Source: DAOUMF01 sp034411955
GTDB lineage: Bacteria > Chloroflexota > Dehalococcoidia > SM23-28-2 > RBG-16-64-32
Reading direction: 5' to 3'
Assembly (NCBI GenBank): GCA_034411955.1
Contig: DAOUMF010000154.1
Span: 1 to 38,560 of the forward strand
Length of the DNA stretch: 38,560 nt
The translations under genes were made by a program, and so were the position numbers. Shown piece after piece: positions 1-8,509 of this stretch. Below the pieces are notes generated by a model that ran no database searches, had not been told where the DNA came from, and saw only the letters and a program-made list of their open reading frames with translations. How positions within the stretch are numbered: position 1 is the stretch's first letter; every line of letters starts with the position of its first letter.

Positions 1-1361
1 TGGCCATCTTCGCGGACAACAGCCCGGAGTACGTGGTGGCGGTGCACAGCATCCTGCTGGCCGGCGGAGTGGTCACCACCATGAACCCGAAATTCAGGGA
101 GCGGGAGGTAGTGCACCAGCTAAGCGATTGCGGCGCCGTGGCCCTGTTCTGCATGCCCGGAAATTGCCCCCTGGTAGGCATGGTGAGAGACGAATTGCCG
201 GCGCTTCGGAGCATCTTCTCTATCGTCGATATCTGGGATAAGGCGGCAGGGGCAGATGGCTACGCTGAACCCGTGGCCATCGACCCGGAAAAGGATCTGG
301 CCGTTCTTCCCTACTCCAGCGGCACCACTGGCCTGCCCAAGGGCGTCATGCTCACGCACCACAACGTCTGCAGCAACGTCACTCAGAACCTCGCCGTCGG
401 CCTGGCCCAGCCGGGTGCGGTCAGCCTGGACTTCCTCCCCTTCTACCAGGTCTTCGGGCTCATTCCGGTGATGAACGTGGGCCTGGCCAATGCCTCGGCT
501 CAGGTCATCATCCCCAACTTCGACCCCCACCTGGTTCTCAACCTGATCCATAAGTACAGCGTCACCGACTTGTTTGTCGTGCCGCCCGCCCTGCGCAGCC
601 TCACCGACCTGGCGGAGCAAGGCCAGAAGTACGACACTTCCTCCTTGCGCTTCGTCATCTCCGGCGCTGCCCGTTTGCTGCCGCGCACCGCCGAAGCGGC
701 CCAGCGTCTGTTCTCTTGCCCCGTCATCCAGGGCTACGGCCTCACCGAGACCAGCCCTACCACCAACGTGAATCCCCTGAGCCGACCGAAGCTCGATTCC
801 GTAGGGCCGCCCGTCAGCGACACTATGGAGAAGGTGGTGAGCACGGAGACAGATCGAGAGCTGTCCACCGGCGAGGTCGGTGAACTGCTCATCCAGGGGC
901 CCCAGGTCATGCAGGGCTACTGGAACCAGCCTGAGGCCACTGCCGAGGCCCTCACCGCGGATGGCTGGCTGCGAACCGGTGATATCTGCCGCTTTGACGA
1001 GGACGACTACGTCTATGTGCTGGACCGCAAGAAGGACACCATAAACTATAAGGGCTATCAGGTCGCCCCCGCCGAGCTGGAGGCTGTCCTTCGTCAGCAC
1101 CCCTGCGTTATGGACGCCGCCGTCATTCCCAAGAGCGACCCCAGCGCAGGGGAGATCCCCAAAGCCTTCGTGGTCGCCCGGCCCGGCCAGCGCGCCGCCA
1201 AGAGCGACATCATACAGTTCGTGGAGGATCGCGTGGCACCCCACAAGCGGATCAGGGAGGTGGAGTTCGTCTGGGAGATACCCAAGACAGCCACGGGGGA
1301 GATCCTGCGGCGCGAACTCATCCAGCGGGAGCGGGCTCACAGCGAGGCGCCGACTGACTGA
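1..1361 (+). CDS. AMP-dependent acyl-CoA synthetase/ligase (5' truncated by window)
   Basis: Member of the ANL adenylate-forming superfamily (4-coumarate:CoA ligase / long-chain acyl-CoA ligase type), which activates a carboxylic acid to acyl-AMP and then to the CoA thioester in the cytoplasm. The reading frame is open from the first bases (AIFADNSPEYVV), so the start lies outside the window. Visible motifs in order are the P-loop-like SSGTTGLPKGVMLTH, the core GYGLTETSP, TGDICRFDEDDYVYVLDRKKD with the hinge Asp/Arg, KGYQVAPAELE, and the C-terminal PKTATGEILRREL with the catalytic lysine. Roughly 450 of about 520-550 residues are present. The substrate cannot be read from the sequence; family and orientation are certain. 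No coupled gene follows; a 473-base gap separates it from the next gene. Confidence 0.93.
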   Translation, partial: AIFADNSPEYVVAVHSILLAGGVVTTMNPKFREREVVHQLSDCGAVALFCMPGNCPLVGMVRDELPALRSIFSIVDIWDKAAGADGYAEPVAIDPEKDLAVLPYSSGTTGLPKGVMLTHHNVCSNVTQNLAVGLAQPGAVSLDFLPFYQVFGLIPVMNVGLANASAQVIIPNFDPHLVLNLIHKYSVTDLFVVPPALRSLTDLAEQGQKYDTSSLRFVISGAARLLPRTAEAAQRLFSCPVIQGYGLTETSPTTNVNPLSRPKLDSVGPPVSDTMEKVVSTETDRELSTGEVGELLIQGPQVMQGYWNQPEATAEALTADGWLRTGDICRFDEDDYVYVLDRKKDTINYKGYQVAPAELEAVLRQHPCVMDAAVIPKSDPSAGEIPKAFVVARPGQRAAKSDIIQFVEDRVAPHKRIREVEFVWEIPKTATGEILRRELIQRERAHSEAPTD

Positions 1362-1834
1362 CGTCAGCCTGAGAGATGCCCAGCCACGTTTGGCCTGCGG
1401 GCCTTGAGCAAGACTTGGGTCCTCGTGGCTGACCTTGTATTCCAGTCCTGAATGCCCATAGCGGTGGCGATGCGGGCCAAGATCGCCCGCGAACCTGCGG
1501 TCGATATGATGAGCGGGGAGCAACTGCCGGGCCTCTGCTGAGCACGTACTGCGCCCCCGGTTGCACATGTGGGGCGGAGGACGCAGAGCCCTTACGTCCA
1601 CCCTGTGTGACACAGGGATATCGTGACCCCTTGTAGTGGCCTGACCTTGGTGACTGCCTCCCCGTTTTGACGGCCCTTTCATGACGCCCCTGTGCGTTTT
1701 TGCGCTCACTGCATGAGCAGCCCCTAGGGTTGTCATAGGCACGCAGTCCAGCGCCAAGAACCACGAAAGGCGGTCATCGAGTCTGTCACGAGTCCTGCGG
1801 GTGCCTCGAACGGGAATGAGAGAGTAGACGAGCC
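1362..1834. other. Non-coding stretch with two inverted repeats
   Basis: No convincing gene lies here; the open frames on the minus strand are continuations of the antisense of the ligase. Just after the ligase stop there is a paired element: CAGCCACG (1381-1388) matches CGTGGCTG (1424-1431), enclosing a second hairpin GGCC-TGCG-GGCC (1392-1403). This could end the ligase transcript, although no T-run follows. A perfect 17-base palindrome sits at 1601-1617. I could not find a good -35/-10 pair for the next gene. Confidence 0.5.
1601..1617. promoter_or_regulatory. Perfect palindrome, possible operator
   Basis: CCCTGTGTGACACAGGG is an 8+1+8 perfect inverted repeat about 220 bases upstream of the small hypothetical gene. 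It carries TGTG/CACA half-sites reminiscent of CRP/FNR-superfamily sites, but the spacing is shorter than the usual TGTGA-N6-TCACA. No regulator gene is adjacent, so the role is a guess. Confidence 0.35.
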
Positions 1835-2158
1835 ATGACGGTGCAAGCGACCGCCGCTGCCCAGACCGCGCTGATGCGGTGGATCGACCAAGGCTTCAGG
1901 TTCGAGCCGCCGGCGCGCCATTGGCGGCCCGAGACCCGTGTCCTCAAGAATATCGTGGCGGAACTCTGGTGCTGTGCGGATACCCTGTGCGATGCGGATT
2001 GTGACTCGCTGCGGACACCTAGGGGCAGCACCTATGGCGAGGCCGTACGGAAGATATGGCGTGAGTACTTCGCCGAAGAAGAGGAACCGGTGGGCATAGC
2101 TGGCAAGAGAGCGTCTTCGTCGACTAGGTCGACGTGGCGCGGGATGGGAAATGACTGA
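1835..2158 (+). CDS. Small hypothetical protein, 107 aa
   Basis: I do not recognise this protein. It starts at an ATG with only a weak purine-rich GAGAG stretch upstream. The first ~80 residues look coding: amphipathic, with a Cys-rich patch (WCCADTLCDADC, residues ~45-56) and a GSTYGEAVRKIWREYF helix. The last ~25 residues are a Ser/Arg/Thr-rich low-complexity tail, which may mean a frameshift or a wrong end. No signal peptide or membrane segment is visible. Minus-strand open frames overlap it but show no family motifs. It is followed by a strong inverted repeat and then the zinc-ribbon gene. It may be a real lineage-specific small protein; the alternative is a spurious open frame in high-GC DNA. 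Confidence 0.42.
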   Translation: MTVQATAAAQTALMRWIDQGFRFEPPARHWRPETRVLKNIVAELWCCADTLCDADCDSLRTPRGSTYGEAVRKIWREYFAEEEEPVGIAGKRASSSTRSTWRGMGND

Positions 2159-2222
2159 GAGCGAATCTGCGAGGAGCTAATAGACGCGCAATGCCAAAGG
2201 AGATAACAAACCAGCGCGCAGC

Positions 2223-2270
2223 GTGGGTGAAGCCTCTGTCCGTCGTTTCCCCAGGTGCGGTTTCACCCAC
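2223..2270. terminator. Long inverted repeat (12-bp arms, 24-base loop)
   Basis: GTGGGTGAAGCC (2223-2234) pairs with GGTTTCACCCAC (2259-2270) with one G:U pair, giving a full 12-bp RNA stem. It lies between the small hypothetical gene and the zinc-ribbon gene, about 80 bases before the latter's ATG. It could be a terminator without a T-run or a leader structure controlling the zinc-ribbon/TorD genes. Confidence 0.45.
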
Positions 2271-2347
2271 CCCATGCAGAGCGGCGCGCCCCGTTGCTTG
2301 CGCTCCTGTCCGTTTCTGTGGAGCTCGGACGCACACGGAGGCCTGAC

Positions 2348-2578
2348 ATGATGTGGCTGGGAGCCTGCCCCCGTTGTCGCGGCGATTTGCACCTCGATTC
2401 AGACCACTTCGGCAAGTTCGTGAGCTGTCTCCAGTGCGGCACGATCCTCAACAAATCGCAGGAACACTCGCTGCGCGTTCTGGATATCGCCAGGCGGTTT
2501 TTGGGGGGAAGTCCACAGAGCAGATCCGCCATTCTGGATCTATCGCGGCCACGCGCCCCACTTGGGGGAAGAGGATGA
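2348..2578 (+). CDS. Small zinc-ribbon protein, 76 aa
   Basis: Short protein with a two-knuckle zinc ribbon near the N-terminus: CPRC at residues 7-10 and CLQC about 20 residues later, on a FGKFVSC strand. I recall similar MWL-x-CPRC-GDL proteins as common uncharacterised genes in Dehalococcoidia, where they are annotated only as hypothetical. The C-terminal half (SLRVLDIARRFLGG) looks helical, followed by a Pro/Arg-rich tail. The ATG is preceded by GGAGG (CACGGAGGCCTGAC); the open frame extends further upstream but without a better start. The stop is one base before the ATG of the TorD-like gene, so the two are almost certainly co-translated. Likely nucleic-acid binding, or a metal-binding partner of the next gene; the function is unknown. 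Confidence 0.62.
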   Translation: MMWLGACPRCRGDLHLDSDHFGKFVSCLQCGTILNKSQEHSLRVLDIARRFLGGSPQSRSAILDLSRPRAPLGGRG

Positions 2579-2579
2579 G

Positions 2580-3431
2580 ATGAACACGGAAGGAGAGCTG
2601 CCAGCCACCACCAGACAGCGTCGTCGAGGACGCTACCCCACTTCGTCCAGCCGACGTAACAGCCACGACCACTGGTCGAAGAGCAGTCCTATAGAAGGCG
2701 CAGGCGTGGGCCGGTCACCTGTCGAGGAAGCTCAGGCGGCGAATGCGGAGGTAGCTAGGACATCGAGCCTGGGCTGGCAGACGTTGGCCCTGGCGTTTCG
2801 TGGGGCGACGGAGGAATGGGTGAAGGACCTGATGGACGGTTCCGTGACTGCCGCCCTTTCGGAGGCGACGAGATGGGTGGGCTCAGACAGGGAGCTGTTT
2901 GCCGGCGCTCTGGAGATGTCGCGGGAGTTCATGGTAGAGCAGCAGAGTCGGGATATCCGAGACGTGCTGCGCGATATCAAGGTAGAGTACGATCACCTGT
3001 TCATCGGAGTCCCGGGCCGCTTGGAGGCCCCGCCGTACGAGTCAGCTTACCTCGAACGGGAAGCGGCAGGAGAGGCAACCGTGAGAGGGCCGACCACATT
3101 GGCCGTGGAGAAGGTATACCGGCGGCACGGGATGAAGCCGAGCTTCGCACAAGCCAACAAGCCTGACCATGTTGCCGCCGAGCTGGAGTTCATGTACTTC
3201 CTGTCACGGTGGGAGGGAGAGGCGTGGGAGGAGGGCGAGGCGGAGATGGCGAAAGAGTTTCGCCGCGCCCAGTTAGGGTTCCTAGAGGAGCACCTGGCCC
3301 ACTGGGTGCCTGATTTCTGCGGGCGAGTGCAGAACGCCACGCAGAGCGACCTATACTTCGCCCTGGCCGGCATCCTCCGGGAGTTCCTGACGGTGGAGAC
3401 GTGCACGGCCTATGGGGGGAGGGTGCCGTGA
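2580..3431 (+). CDS. TorD/DmsD/NarJ-type redox-enzyme chaperone, 283 aa
   Basis: Cytoplasmic all-helical chaperone of the TorD family, which holds molybdo- or Fe-S oxidoreductase apoproteins during cofactor insertion or Tat export. Family signatures are EYDHLFIGVPGRLEAPPYESAY near residues 140-160 and KPDHVAAELEFMYFL near residues 198-212, matching the usual EY-LF, PPYESVY and DH-ELEFM blocks. The C-terminal part has the expected LGFLEEHLAHWVPDF helix. The ATG at 2580 has GGGGGAAGAGG upstream and follows the previous stop by one base. The first ~60 residues are Ser/Arg-rich and not conserved in TorD proteins; an internal GTG at 2706 is an alternative start. No molybdoenzyme is in the window, so the client is unknown. 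The hydrogenase ~0.5 kb downstream is cytoplasmic and not a usual client. Confidence 0.85.
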   Translation: MNTEGELPATTRQRRRGRYPTSSSRRNSHDHWSKSSPIEGAGVGRSPVEEAQAANAEVARTSSLGWQTLALAFRGATEEWVKDLMDGSVTAALSEATRWVGSDRELFAGALEMSREFMVEQQSRDIRDVLRDIKVEYDHLFIGVPGRLEAPPYESAYLEREAAGEATVRGPTTLAVEKVYRRHGMKPSFAQANKPDHVAAELEFMYFLSRWEGEAWEEGEAEMAKEFRRAQLGFLEEHLAHWVPDFCGRVQNATQSDLYFALAGILREFLTVETCTAYGGRVP

Positions 3432-3754
3432 GCCTAGACAGGAGCCAGACCACGATACTCGCCCACATAGAGACCAGGGAGGCTGCGCAAAGCCGAAGAC
3501 CCCTCACCGCGCCTACTCCCACCTGGCGATCACGCTTCGATCTTACACACGATGACCTGCTGCACTTTGCCGTCTGGTGGGTCGCGCAGAACCGCGGCCG
3601 GGGCCCGGACTTCGTGGCCGAGGCGGCGGTTGTCTTCGACACGCTGAAGAGCGAAGGCAGGCGGGTGACGCGGCTGCTGGAGAGTCACGCAAAGCGGGCG
3701 GCCCACGTCGCGAACAACGTTCGCGGCTCTCCTCCCCTCCAGGAGGAGCCCTAG
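3428..3754 (+). CDS. Hypothetical protein coupled to the TorD-like gene, 108 aa
   Basis: Not recognised. The GTG start overlaps the TorD-like stop as GTGA, a strong sign of translational coupling; the open frame reaches 27 bases upstream but inside the TorD gene. Residues ~45-95 form a compact helical region (FDLTHDDLLHFAVWWVAQNR, then DFVAEAAVVFDTLKSEGRRVTRLLESHAKRAA split over two helices). There are no cysteines, no signal peptide and no membrane segment. The end of the gene contains a CCTCC-A-GGAGG-type hairpin that may help end the transcript. Given the coupling, it may assist the TorD-like protein or its client, but that is inference. Confidence 0.6.
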   Translation: MSLDRSQTTILAHIETREAAQSRRPLTAPTPTWRSRFDLTHDDLLHFAVWWVAQNRGRGPDFVAEAAVVFDTLKSEGRRVTRLLESHAKRAAHVANNVRGSPPLQEEP

Positions 3755-3875
3755 TGGAGGCCTCCGTGTACTCGACTGATGGAAAAGGGGCCGCTTCTCT
3801 GACTCAACAGTTGCTCGCGGTGCTGCGGCGCGGCCGACGATGTCAAGAAGGGAACGCCCCACGAGTCAGTCCACA

Positions 3876-3913
3876 TTGCCGGTGGGCATCATGAGCGGCT
3901 ACGCTGCTACAAT
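3876..3913 (+). promoter_or_regulatory. Candidate promoter of the hydrogenase operon
   Basis: A TACAAT hexamer (3908-3913) lies 40 bases before the hydB ATG. A TTGCCG (3876-3881) is too far for it (26 bases) but is spaced 18 bases from TACGCT (3900-3905). Either could be a sigma-70-type -10. The same TACAAT hexamer occurs in three other intergenic regions of this window. Confidence 0.28.
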
Positions 3914-3952
3914 GGGCGTGCACTACGGCAGAGGCGCCGCCAGGGAGACACG

Positions 3953-5140
3953 ATGGCGGAACTGGATACAGCCTTGAGACGCCGGCCCAGGAAGGTGCTG
4001 GACCTCGGGAACCTTCAGGACCTGTTCAGTGCGCTCGGCGCCCGCGGGTATCAACTCACTGGCCCGACAGTTCGCGACGGTGCCATCGTCTACGACCGGC
4101 TAGCGTCCGTCCAGGATCTGCCCGCCGGTTGGTCCGACGAGCAGGACGGCGGTACGTACCGGCTGAAGAGACGGGACGACGACGCCCTCTTCGCCTTCGC
4201 GGTCGGGCCGCAGTCGTGGAAGAAGTTCCTCCTGCCGCCCGTGACGACGCTATGGCGAGCCGAGAGGAGCGGCAACGGCTTCAAGGTGATCGACAGGCCG
4301 GAGAATGCGGTTCGCTACGCCTTCATCGGCGTGCGCTCCTGCGAGCTGCACGCCATCGCCATCCAGGACCGCGTCTTTCTGAAAGGTCCTTACACCGACA
4401 CCGCCTATCTGACGCGCCGGGAGGATGTCTTCATAGTGGCGGTCAACTGCGGCCAGCCCGGCGGCACCTGCTTCTGCGTCTCCATGGAGACCGGTCCCAG
4501 GGCCAGCTCCGGCTTCGACCTCGCTCTCACCGAGGTGCTGGCTGGCAAACGGCACTACTTCCTCGTAGAGGTCGGCACCGAACGGGGCGCTGAAGTCCTC
4601 GCCGGGGTTGAGCATCGAGAGGCGAGGGCCGAGGAGGAGCGAGAAGCTGACAGCGTCCTGGCGGGGACGGCCGCCCGCATGGGGCGCACCATGGACACCA
4701 CCGACATCGAGGGCCTCCTCTATCGCAACTACGAGCATCCCCGCTGGGACGATGTCGCCGGCCGCTGTCTCACCTGCGGCAACTGCACAATGGTCTGCCC
4801 CACCTGCTTCTGCACTACAGTCGAGGACATCACCGATCTCACGGGGGAAGAGGCGCAGCGGGTGCGGAAGTGGGACTCCTGTTTCACCATGGACTATTCC
4901 TACATACACGGCGGCAGCATCCGTGCCTCTCCCAGATCCCGTTACCGGCAGTGGTTGACCCATAAACTCGCCACTTGGATCGACCAGTTCGGGACCTCGG
5001 GCTGCGTCGGCTGCGGGCGGTGTATCACGTGGTGCCCGGTGGCCATCGATATCACGGAAGAGGTACACGTCATACGCGCTAGCGAAGGCACGACCGCGGC
5101 GACGCCCGGGAGGGCTGACGAAAGGGGTGAGGAGATATGA
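3953..5140 (+). CDS. hydB: Group 3b [NiFe] hydrogenase beta subunit, dicluster 4Fe-4S protein
   Basis: Electron-transfer subunit of the cytoplasmic HydABGD (sulfhydrogenase-type) complex; it belongs to the family shared with anaerobic sulfite reductase subunit A. It relays electrons between the small subunit and the FAD subunit. Two ferredoxin motifs are visible: [16 protein letters not shown] from Cys272 and [12 protein letters not shown] from Cys351. The upstream ~250 residues carry the family blocks [34 protein letters not shown] and [12 protein letters not shown] with further cysteines. At 395 residues the length is slightly above typical. The ATG is preceded by AGGGAGACACG. Its stop overlaps the next start as ATGA. 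It is the first gene of a long operon with delta, gamma and alpha subunits, which supports the assignment. Confidence 0.93.
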   Translation: MAELDTALRRRPRKVLDLGNLQDLFSALGARGYQLTGPTVRDGAIVYDRLASVQDLPAGWSDEQDGGTYRLKRRDDDALFAFAVGPQSWKKFLLPPVTTLWRAERSGNGFKVIDRPENAVRYAFIGVRSCELHAIAIQDRVFLKGPYTDTAYLTRREDVFIVAVNCGQPGGTCFCVSMETGPRASSGFDLALTEVLAGKRHYFLVEVGTERGAEVLAGVEHREARAEEEREADSVLAGTAARMGRTMDTTDIEGLLYRNYEHPRWDDVAGRCLTCGNCTMVCPTCFCTTVEDITDLTGEEAQRVRKWDSCFTMDYSYIHGGSIRASPRSRYRQWLTHKLATWIDQFGTSGCVGCGRCITWCPVAIDITEEVHVIRASEGTTAATPGRADERGEEI

Positions 5141-5607
5141 TACGTGGGCTGGAAACCCTCTTAGCGGAGCACCCTTTCTTCAAGGGTTTAGATCCCGCCT
5201 ACCTTTCCTTCATCGCAGGCTGCGGTGCCAACGTCACCTTTCAAGCCGGCGAGTACATCTTCCGCGAGGGCGATCCCGCCGACCACTTCTACATCATTCG
5301 CCATGGCAGAGTGCAGCGGGAGATCTTCGTCCCGGAGCGCGGGCCTCTGACCATCGATACCCTCACCGCAGGAGACATCCTGGGATGGTCGTGGCTGTTT
5401 CCTCCCTACCGCCGGTTCTCCGATGCGCGGGCCCTGGACCTAACACGAGCTGTCGCGCTGGACGGGGCCTGCCTGCGTGACAAGTGTGACGAGGATCATC
5501 ACCTCGGCTACGAGCTCATGAAGCGCCTGGCCCCCTTGTCGATGAAGCGGCTCCAAGCGACGATGCTGCAACTCCTTGATCTCTATGGTCATGCTCGAGC
5601 GTCCTGA
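5137..5607 (+). CDS. Cyclic-nucleotide-binding-fold protein without DNA-binding domain
   Basis: A single CRP-type beta-roll of 156 residues: [41 protein letters not shown] and [25 protein letters not shown] are clear matches. There is no helix-turn-helix; the protein ends with a short C-terminal helix ([27 protein letters not shown]). In CAP the phosphate-binding cassette reads GELGLF...RSA; here it is [15 protein letters not shown], so the glutamate that contacts the ribose is replaced by Trp. A canonical cAMP sensor is therefore doubtful. The gene overlaps hydB (ATGA) and the gamma subunit, so it is made with the hydrogenase. It may be a structural or regulatory partner of the complex. I recall similar insertions in actinobacterial group 3b operons but could not verify this. 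Confidence 0.88.
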   Translation: MIRGLETLLAEHPFFKGLDPAYLSFIAGCGANVTFQAGEYIFREGDPADHFYIIRHGRVQREIFVPERGPLTIDTLTAGDILGWSWLFPPYRRFSDARALDLTRAVALDGACLRDKCDEDHHLGYELMKRLAPLSMKRLQATMLQLLDLYGHARAS

Positions 5608-6439
5608 CATCGCCTTGGCGGCCCCAATGGTCCCGCGGCCGTACCGGGTTCAGCGTGTCCGTCGGGAGACCGGCGACGTCTCCACCCTTTGGCTGGAGCC
5701 CGTGGAGGACGCCACCAAGCCCTTCGCGCCAGGGCAGTTCAACATGCTCTACACCTTCGGCGTGGGCGAGGTGCCCATATCGATAAGTGGCGGGTTCGCA
5801 CCTCCGGGCGGTCTCATGCACACGGTGCGAGGCGTGGGGCCGGTGAGCACCGCCCTGTGTCGATCCAAGCGTGGCGACGTGCTGGGAGTGCGCGGACCAT
5901 TTGGGCGCGGCTGGCCCATCGACGACGCTGCCGGGAGGGATGTCGTCATCGTCGCCGGAGGGATCGGCCTCGCCCCCCTGCGACCAGCCATCGAGCAGTT
6001 GCTGGCCCAGCGTGAGCAGTACGGCCGCATCGTCCTTCTTTACGGAGGCCGCACTCCCAGTGATCTGCTGTACCGGCGGGAGTTGGGCCAGTGGCGCAGC
6101 CGATTCGACCTGGAAGTCGAGATCACCGTCGACGCCTCCAGCGTAGGCTGGCGGGGCTACGTCGGCCTCGTCACCACCCTCATCCCCCGCGCTCTCTTCG
6201 ATCCCTCCGAGGCTATCGCTTTCGTCTGCGGCCCCGAGGTGATGATGCGTTTCACCGTCGCTGAACTGCAGGACCGCGGCGTTCCAACTGAGAGCATCTA
6301 CATCTCCATGGAGCGAAACATGAAGTGCGCTGTGGGCTTCTGCGGCCACTGCCAGTTCGGCCCGACGTTCATCTGTAAGGACGGGCCTGTGTTCCGATAC
6401 GACCAGGTGGCCCCGCTTCTAAGGATACGAGAACTATGA
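5585..6439 (+). CDS. hydG: Group 3b hydrogenase gamma subunit, FAD/NAD(P)-binding oxidoreductase
   Basis: Flavoprotein that exchanges electrons with NAD(P)H. N-terminal ferredoxin-reductase-type FAD barrel: [22 protein letters not shown] stretches over residues ~50-75. Nucleotide-binding half: [20 protein letters not shown] near residue 120 and VCGPEVMM near residue 216. The C-terminal [2Fe-2S] motif is [13 protein letters not shown]...FICKDGPVF, as in dihydroorotate dehydrogenase electron-transfer subunits. I take the ATG at 5585; TTG at 5576 and ATG at 5591 are alternatives, and all overlap the cNMP gene end. The stop overlaps the small-subunit start as ATGA. Length 284 residues is usual. 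Whether NAD or NADP is preferred cannot be read here. Confidence 0.93.
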   Translation: MVMLERPDIALAAPMVPRPYRVQRVRRETGDVSTLWLEPVEDATKPFAPGQFNMLYTFGVGEVPISISGGFAPPGGLMHTVRGVGPVSTALCRSKRGDVLGVRGPFGRGWPIDDAAGRDVVIVAGGIGLAPLRPAIEQLLAQREQYGRIVLLYGGRTPSDLLYRRELGQWRSRFDLEVEITVDASSVGWRGYVGLVTTLIPRALFDPSEAIAFVCGPEVMMRFTVAELQDRGVPTESIYISMERNMKCAVGFCGHCQFGPTFICKDGPVFRYDQVAPLLRIREL

Positions 6440-7221
6440 TGAGGCGCGCCCGCAAGCCCAAGCTCGCCGTCTGGAAGTTCGCCTCCTGCGACGGCTGCCA
6501 GCTCGGCATCCTCAACTGCGAGGACGAGCTCCTCGCCATCGCGGCGGAGGTGGAGATCGCCTACTTCCTGGAGGCCTCTCGGGCCTCCGTCAGGGGCCCC
6601 TACGATCTCTCCCTGGTGGAAGGGTCCATCACGACGGAGCACGACGCGGCGCGCATCCAGCAGGTCCGACGCGCCTCCAAGTATCTCGTGACCATCGGGG
6701 CATGCGCGACCGCCGGCGGCATTCAGGCCCTGCGCAACTTCAGAGACGTCCGAGAGTTCATGTCGATCGTCTACGCGACGCCCGAGCACATCGAGATCCT
6801 CGATCAGTCTACTCCCATTGCGCACCACGTCCCCGTCGACTTCGAGCTGCGCGGCTGCCCCATCAACAAGAACCAGCTTCTGGATGCTATCAGCGCCTTC
6901 CTTCACGGCCGCCGACCGAACACCCCACACCACAGCGTGTGCGTGGAGTGCAAGCTTCGGGGCGCACCCTGCGTGATGGTCGCCCAGGGTATCCCCTGTC
7001 TCGGCCCGGTCACCCACGCCGGCTGTGGCGCCCTCTGTCCGTCGTACGACCGAGGCTGCTACGGCTGCTTCGGGTCCAAGGAGACGCCCAACACGGCGTC
7101 GCTGAGCGACCGGTGGCTGGACCTCGGTATGGGGGATCGCGATCTCGTGCACGCCTTCCGCAGCTTCAACGCTTACGCCGACGCCTTCAGAACCGAGAGC
7201 GAGGCCCATGAGAAAGACTAG
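6436..7221 (+). CDS. hydD: Group 3b [NiFe] hydrogenase small subunit (delta)
   Basis: Fe-S subunit that takes electrons from the NiFe site and passes them to HydB. It has the proximal-cluster motif SCDGCQL (Cys18, Cys21), the [10 protein letters not shown] cysteine (Cys90) and GIPCLGPV. Further cysteines follow in [11 protein letters not shown] and in [18 protein letters not shown], which can hold the other cubanes. [11 protein letters not shown] is the usual small-subunit block. No Tat signal is present, so the enzyme stays in the cytoplasm, as group 3 enzymes do. The 261-residue length fits. The start shares ATGA with the gamma stop, and the end overlaps the large subunit by 14 bases. Confidence 0.94.
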   Translation: MMRRARKPKLAVWKFASCDGCQLGILNCEDELLAIAAEVEIAYFLEASRASVRGPYDLSLVEGSITTEHDAARIQQVRRASKYLVTIGACATAGGIQALRNFRDVREFMSIVYATPEHIEILDQSTPIAHHVPVDFELRGCPINKNQLLDAISAFLHGRRPNTPHHSVCVECKLRGAPCVMVAQGIPCLGPVTHAGCGALCPSYDRGCYGCFGSKETPNTASLSDRWLDLGMGDRDLVHAFRSFNAYADAFRTESEAHEKD

Positions 7222-8509
7222 AACTATCAACGTGGACGCTCTGGCCCGCGTGGAGGGCGAGGGCGCCCTCTACGTCCGCATGAGGGACGGCTCCGTCGAG
7301 GACGTGAAGCTGCGGATCTACGAGCCGCCACGCTTCTTCGAGGCGTTCCTCCGCGGCCGCGACTTTAAGGAGGCACCGGACATCACGGCCCGCATATGCG
7401 GGATCTGTCCCATCGCCTACCAGATGAGCTCTTGTCACGCCATGGAGGACGCCTTCGGTGTCCAGGTCAGCCAGCGGCTGCGGAAGCTGCGTCGCCTCAT
7501 ATACTGCGGCGAATGGATCGAGAGCCACGCCCTCCACATCTACATGCTCCACGCCCCTGACTTCCTGAGCTATGAGAGCGCAGTCCACATGGCCCGCGAC
7601 CACCCGGACGTTGTCGAGCGCGGCCTTCAGTTGAAGAAGGTTGGCAACGACATCATAGACCTTATCGGCGGCCGCGCTGTCCACCCCATCAACGTGCGGG
7701 TAGGCGGCTTCTACCGCGTCCCGAGCAAGGCCGAGCTCACGCCGCTCGCCGACAAGCTCAAGTGGGCCCGTGACGCCGCCCTCGGTACGATCCGCTGGGT
7801 GGCGGGCTTCGAGTTCCCGGACTTCCAGCAGGACTACGAGTTCGTCTCCCTCCGCCACCCCGATGAGTATCCGTTCAACGAGGGCCGCCTCGTCTCGAAC
7901 AAGGGGCTGGACATCGCCGTCCATGAGTTCGACGACAACTTCGAGGAGGTGCACCTGGAGGACTCCAACGCGCTCCACTCCTCGCTGAAGGGCCGCGGCG
8001 GCTATCTTGTCGGCCCCCTGGCGCGCTACAACCTGAACTTCGACCGGCTCTCGCCTCTGGCGCAGGAGGCCGCGAGGGAGGCGGGTCTCGCGCCTGTCTG
8101 CCGCAACCCCTTCCAGAGCATCATAGTCCGCAGCGTGGAACTCCTCTACGCCTGCGACGAGGCTCTCCGCCTCACCGACGAGTACGAGCCGCCCGAGGAG
8201 CCCGCCGTCGAGGTGCGACCGCGGGCGGCTACGGGCTTCGGCTGCACTGAGGCTCCCCGCGGCATTCTCTACCATCGCTACCGCATCTCGGAGGACGGTT
8301 CCATCCTGGACGCCAAGATCGTCCCGCCCACATCTCAGAATCAGAGAACCATCGAGGATGACCTGCGCCAGTTCGTCACCCAGAACATCGACCTGCCGCA
8401 GGAGGACCTCACATGGCGGTGTGAGCAGGCGATCCGCAACTACGACCCCTGTATCTCCTGCGCCACCCACTTCTTGAAGCTCAAGGTCGAGCGAGAGGGG
8501 CAGCCTTGA
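7208..8509 (+). CDS. hydA: Group 3b [NiFe] hydrogenase large catalytic subunit (alpha)
   Basis: Carries the NiFe(CN)2CO centre. The N-terminal ligand motif is [11 protein letters not shown] (Cys64, Cys67) and the C-terminal one is DPCISCATH (Cys415, Cys418, His421), so all four nickel ligands are intact. Twelve residues ([12 protein letters not shown]) follow His421 and should be cut off after nickel insertion by the protease encoded next. LARVEGEG near residue 12 is the standard N-terminal block. The motif pattern and neighbours (HydB, HydG, HydD) indicate group 3b, the bidirectional NADP-linked class, with possible sulfhydrogenase activity. The start lies inside the small-subunit end and its stop overlaps the protease TTG start (TTGA). 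Confidence 0.95.
   Translation: MRKTRTINVDALARVEGEGALYVRMRDGSVEDVKLRIYEPPRFFEAFLRGRDFKEAPDITARICGICPIAYQMSSCHAMEDAFGVQVSQRLRKLRRLIYCGEWIESHALHIYMLHAPDFLSYESAVHMARDHPDVVERGLQLKKVGNDIIDLIGGRAVHPINVRVGGFYRVPSKAELTPLADKLKWARDAALGTIRWVAGFEFPDFQQDYEFVSLRHPDEYPFNEGRLVSNKGLDIAVHEFDDNFEEVHLEDSNALHSSLKGRGGYLVGPLARYNLNFDRLSPLAQEAAREAGLAPVCRNPFQSIIVRSVELLYACDEALRLTDEYEPPEEPAVEVRPRAATGFGCTEAPRGILYHRYRISEDGSILDAKIVPPTSQNQRTIEDDLRQFVTQNIDLPQEDLTWRCEQAIRNYDPCISCATHFLKLKVEREGQP

Noticed and set aside
120..1757. 545-codon minus-strand open frame
   Set aside because: Antisense to the acyl-CoA ligase, whose motifs are unambiguous; the translated text has no family features.
2223..2351. GTG-started 42-codon frame ending in ATGA overlap with the zinc-ribbon gene
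   Set aside because: Its start lies in the inverted repeat, there is no well-spaced ribosome site, and the protein text is not convincing; leader-peptide role not supportable.
3401..3427. Upstream ATG for the TorD-coupled gene
   Set aside because: Lies fully inside the TorD gene without a ribosome site; the GTGA overlap is the more usual junction.
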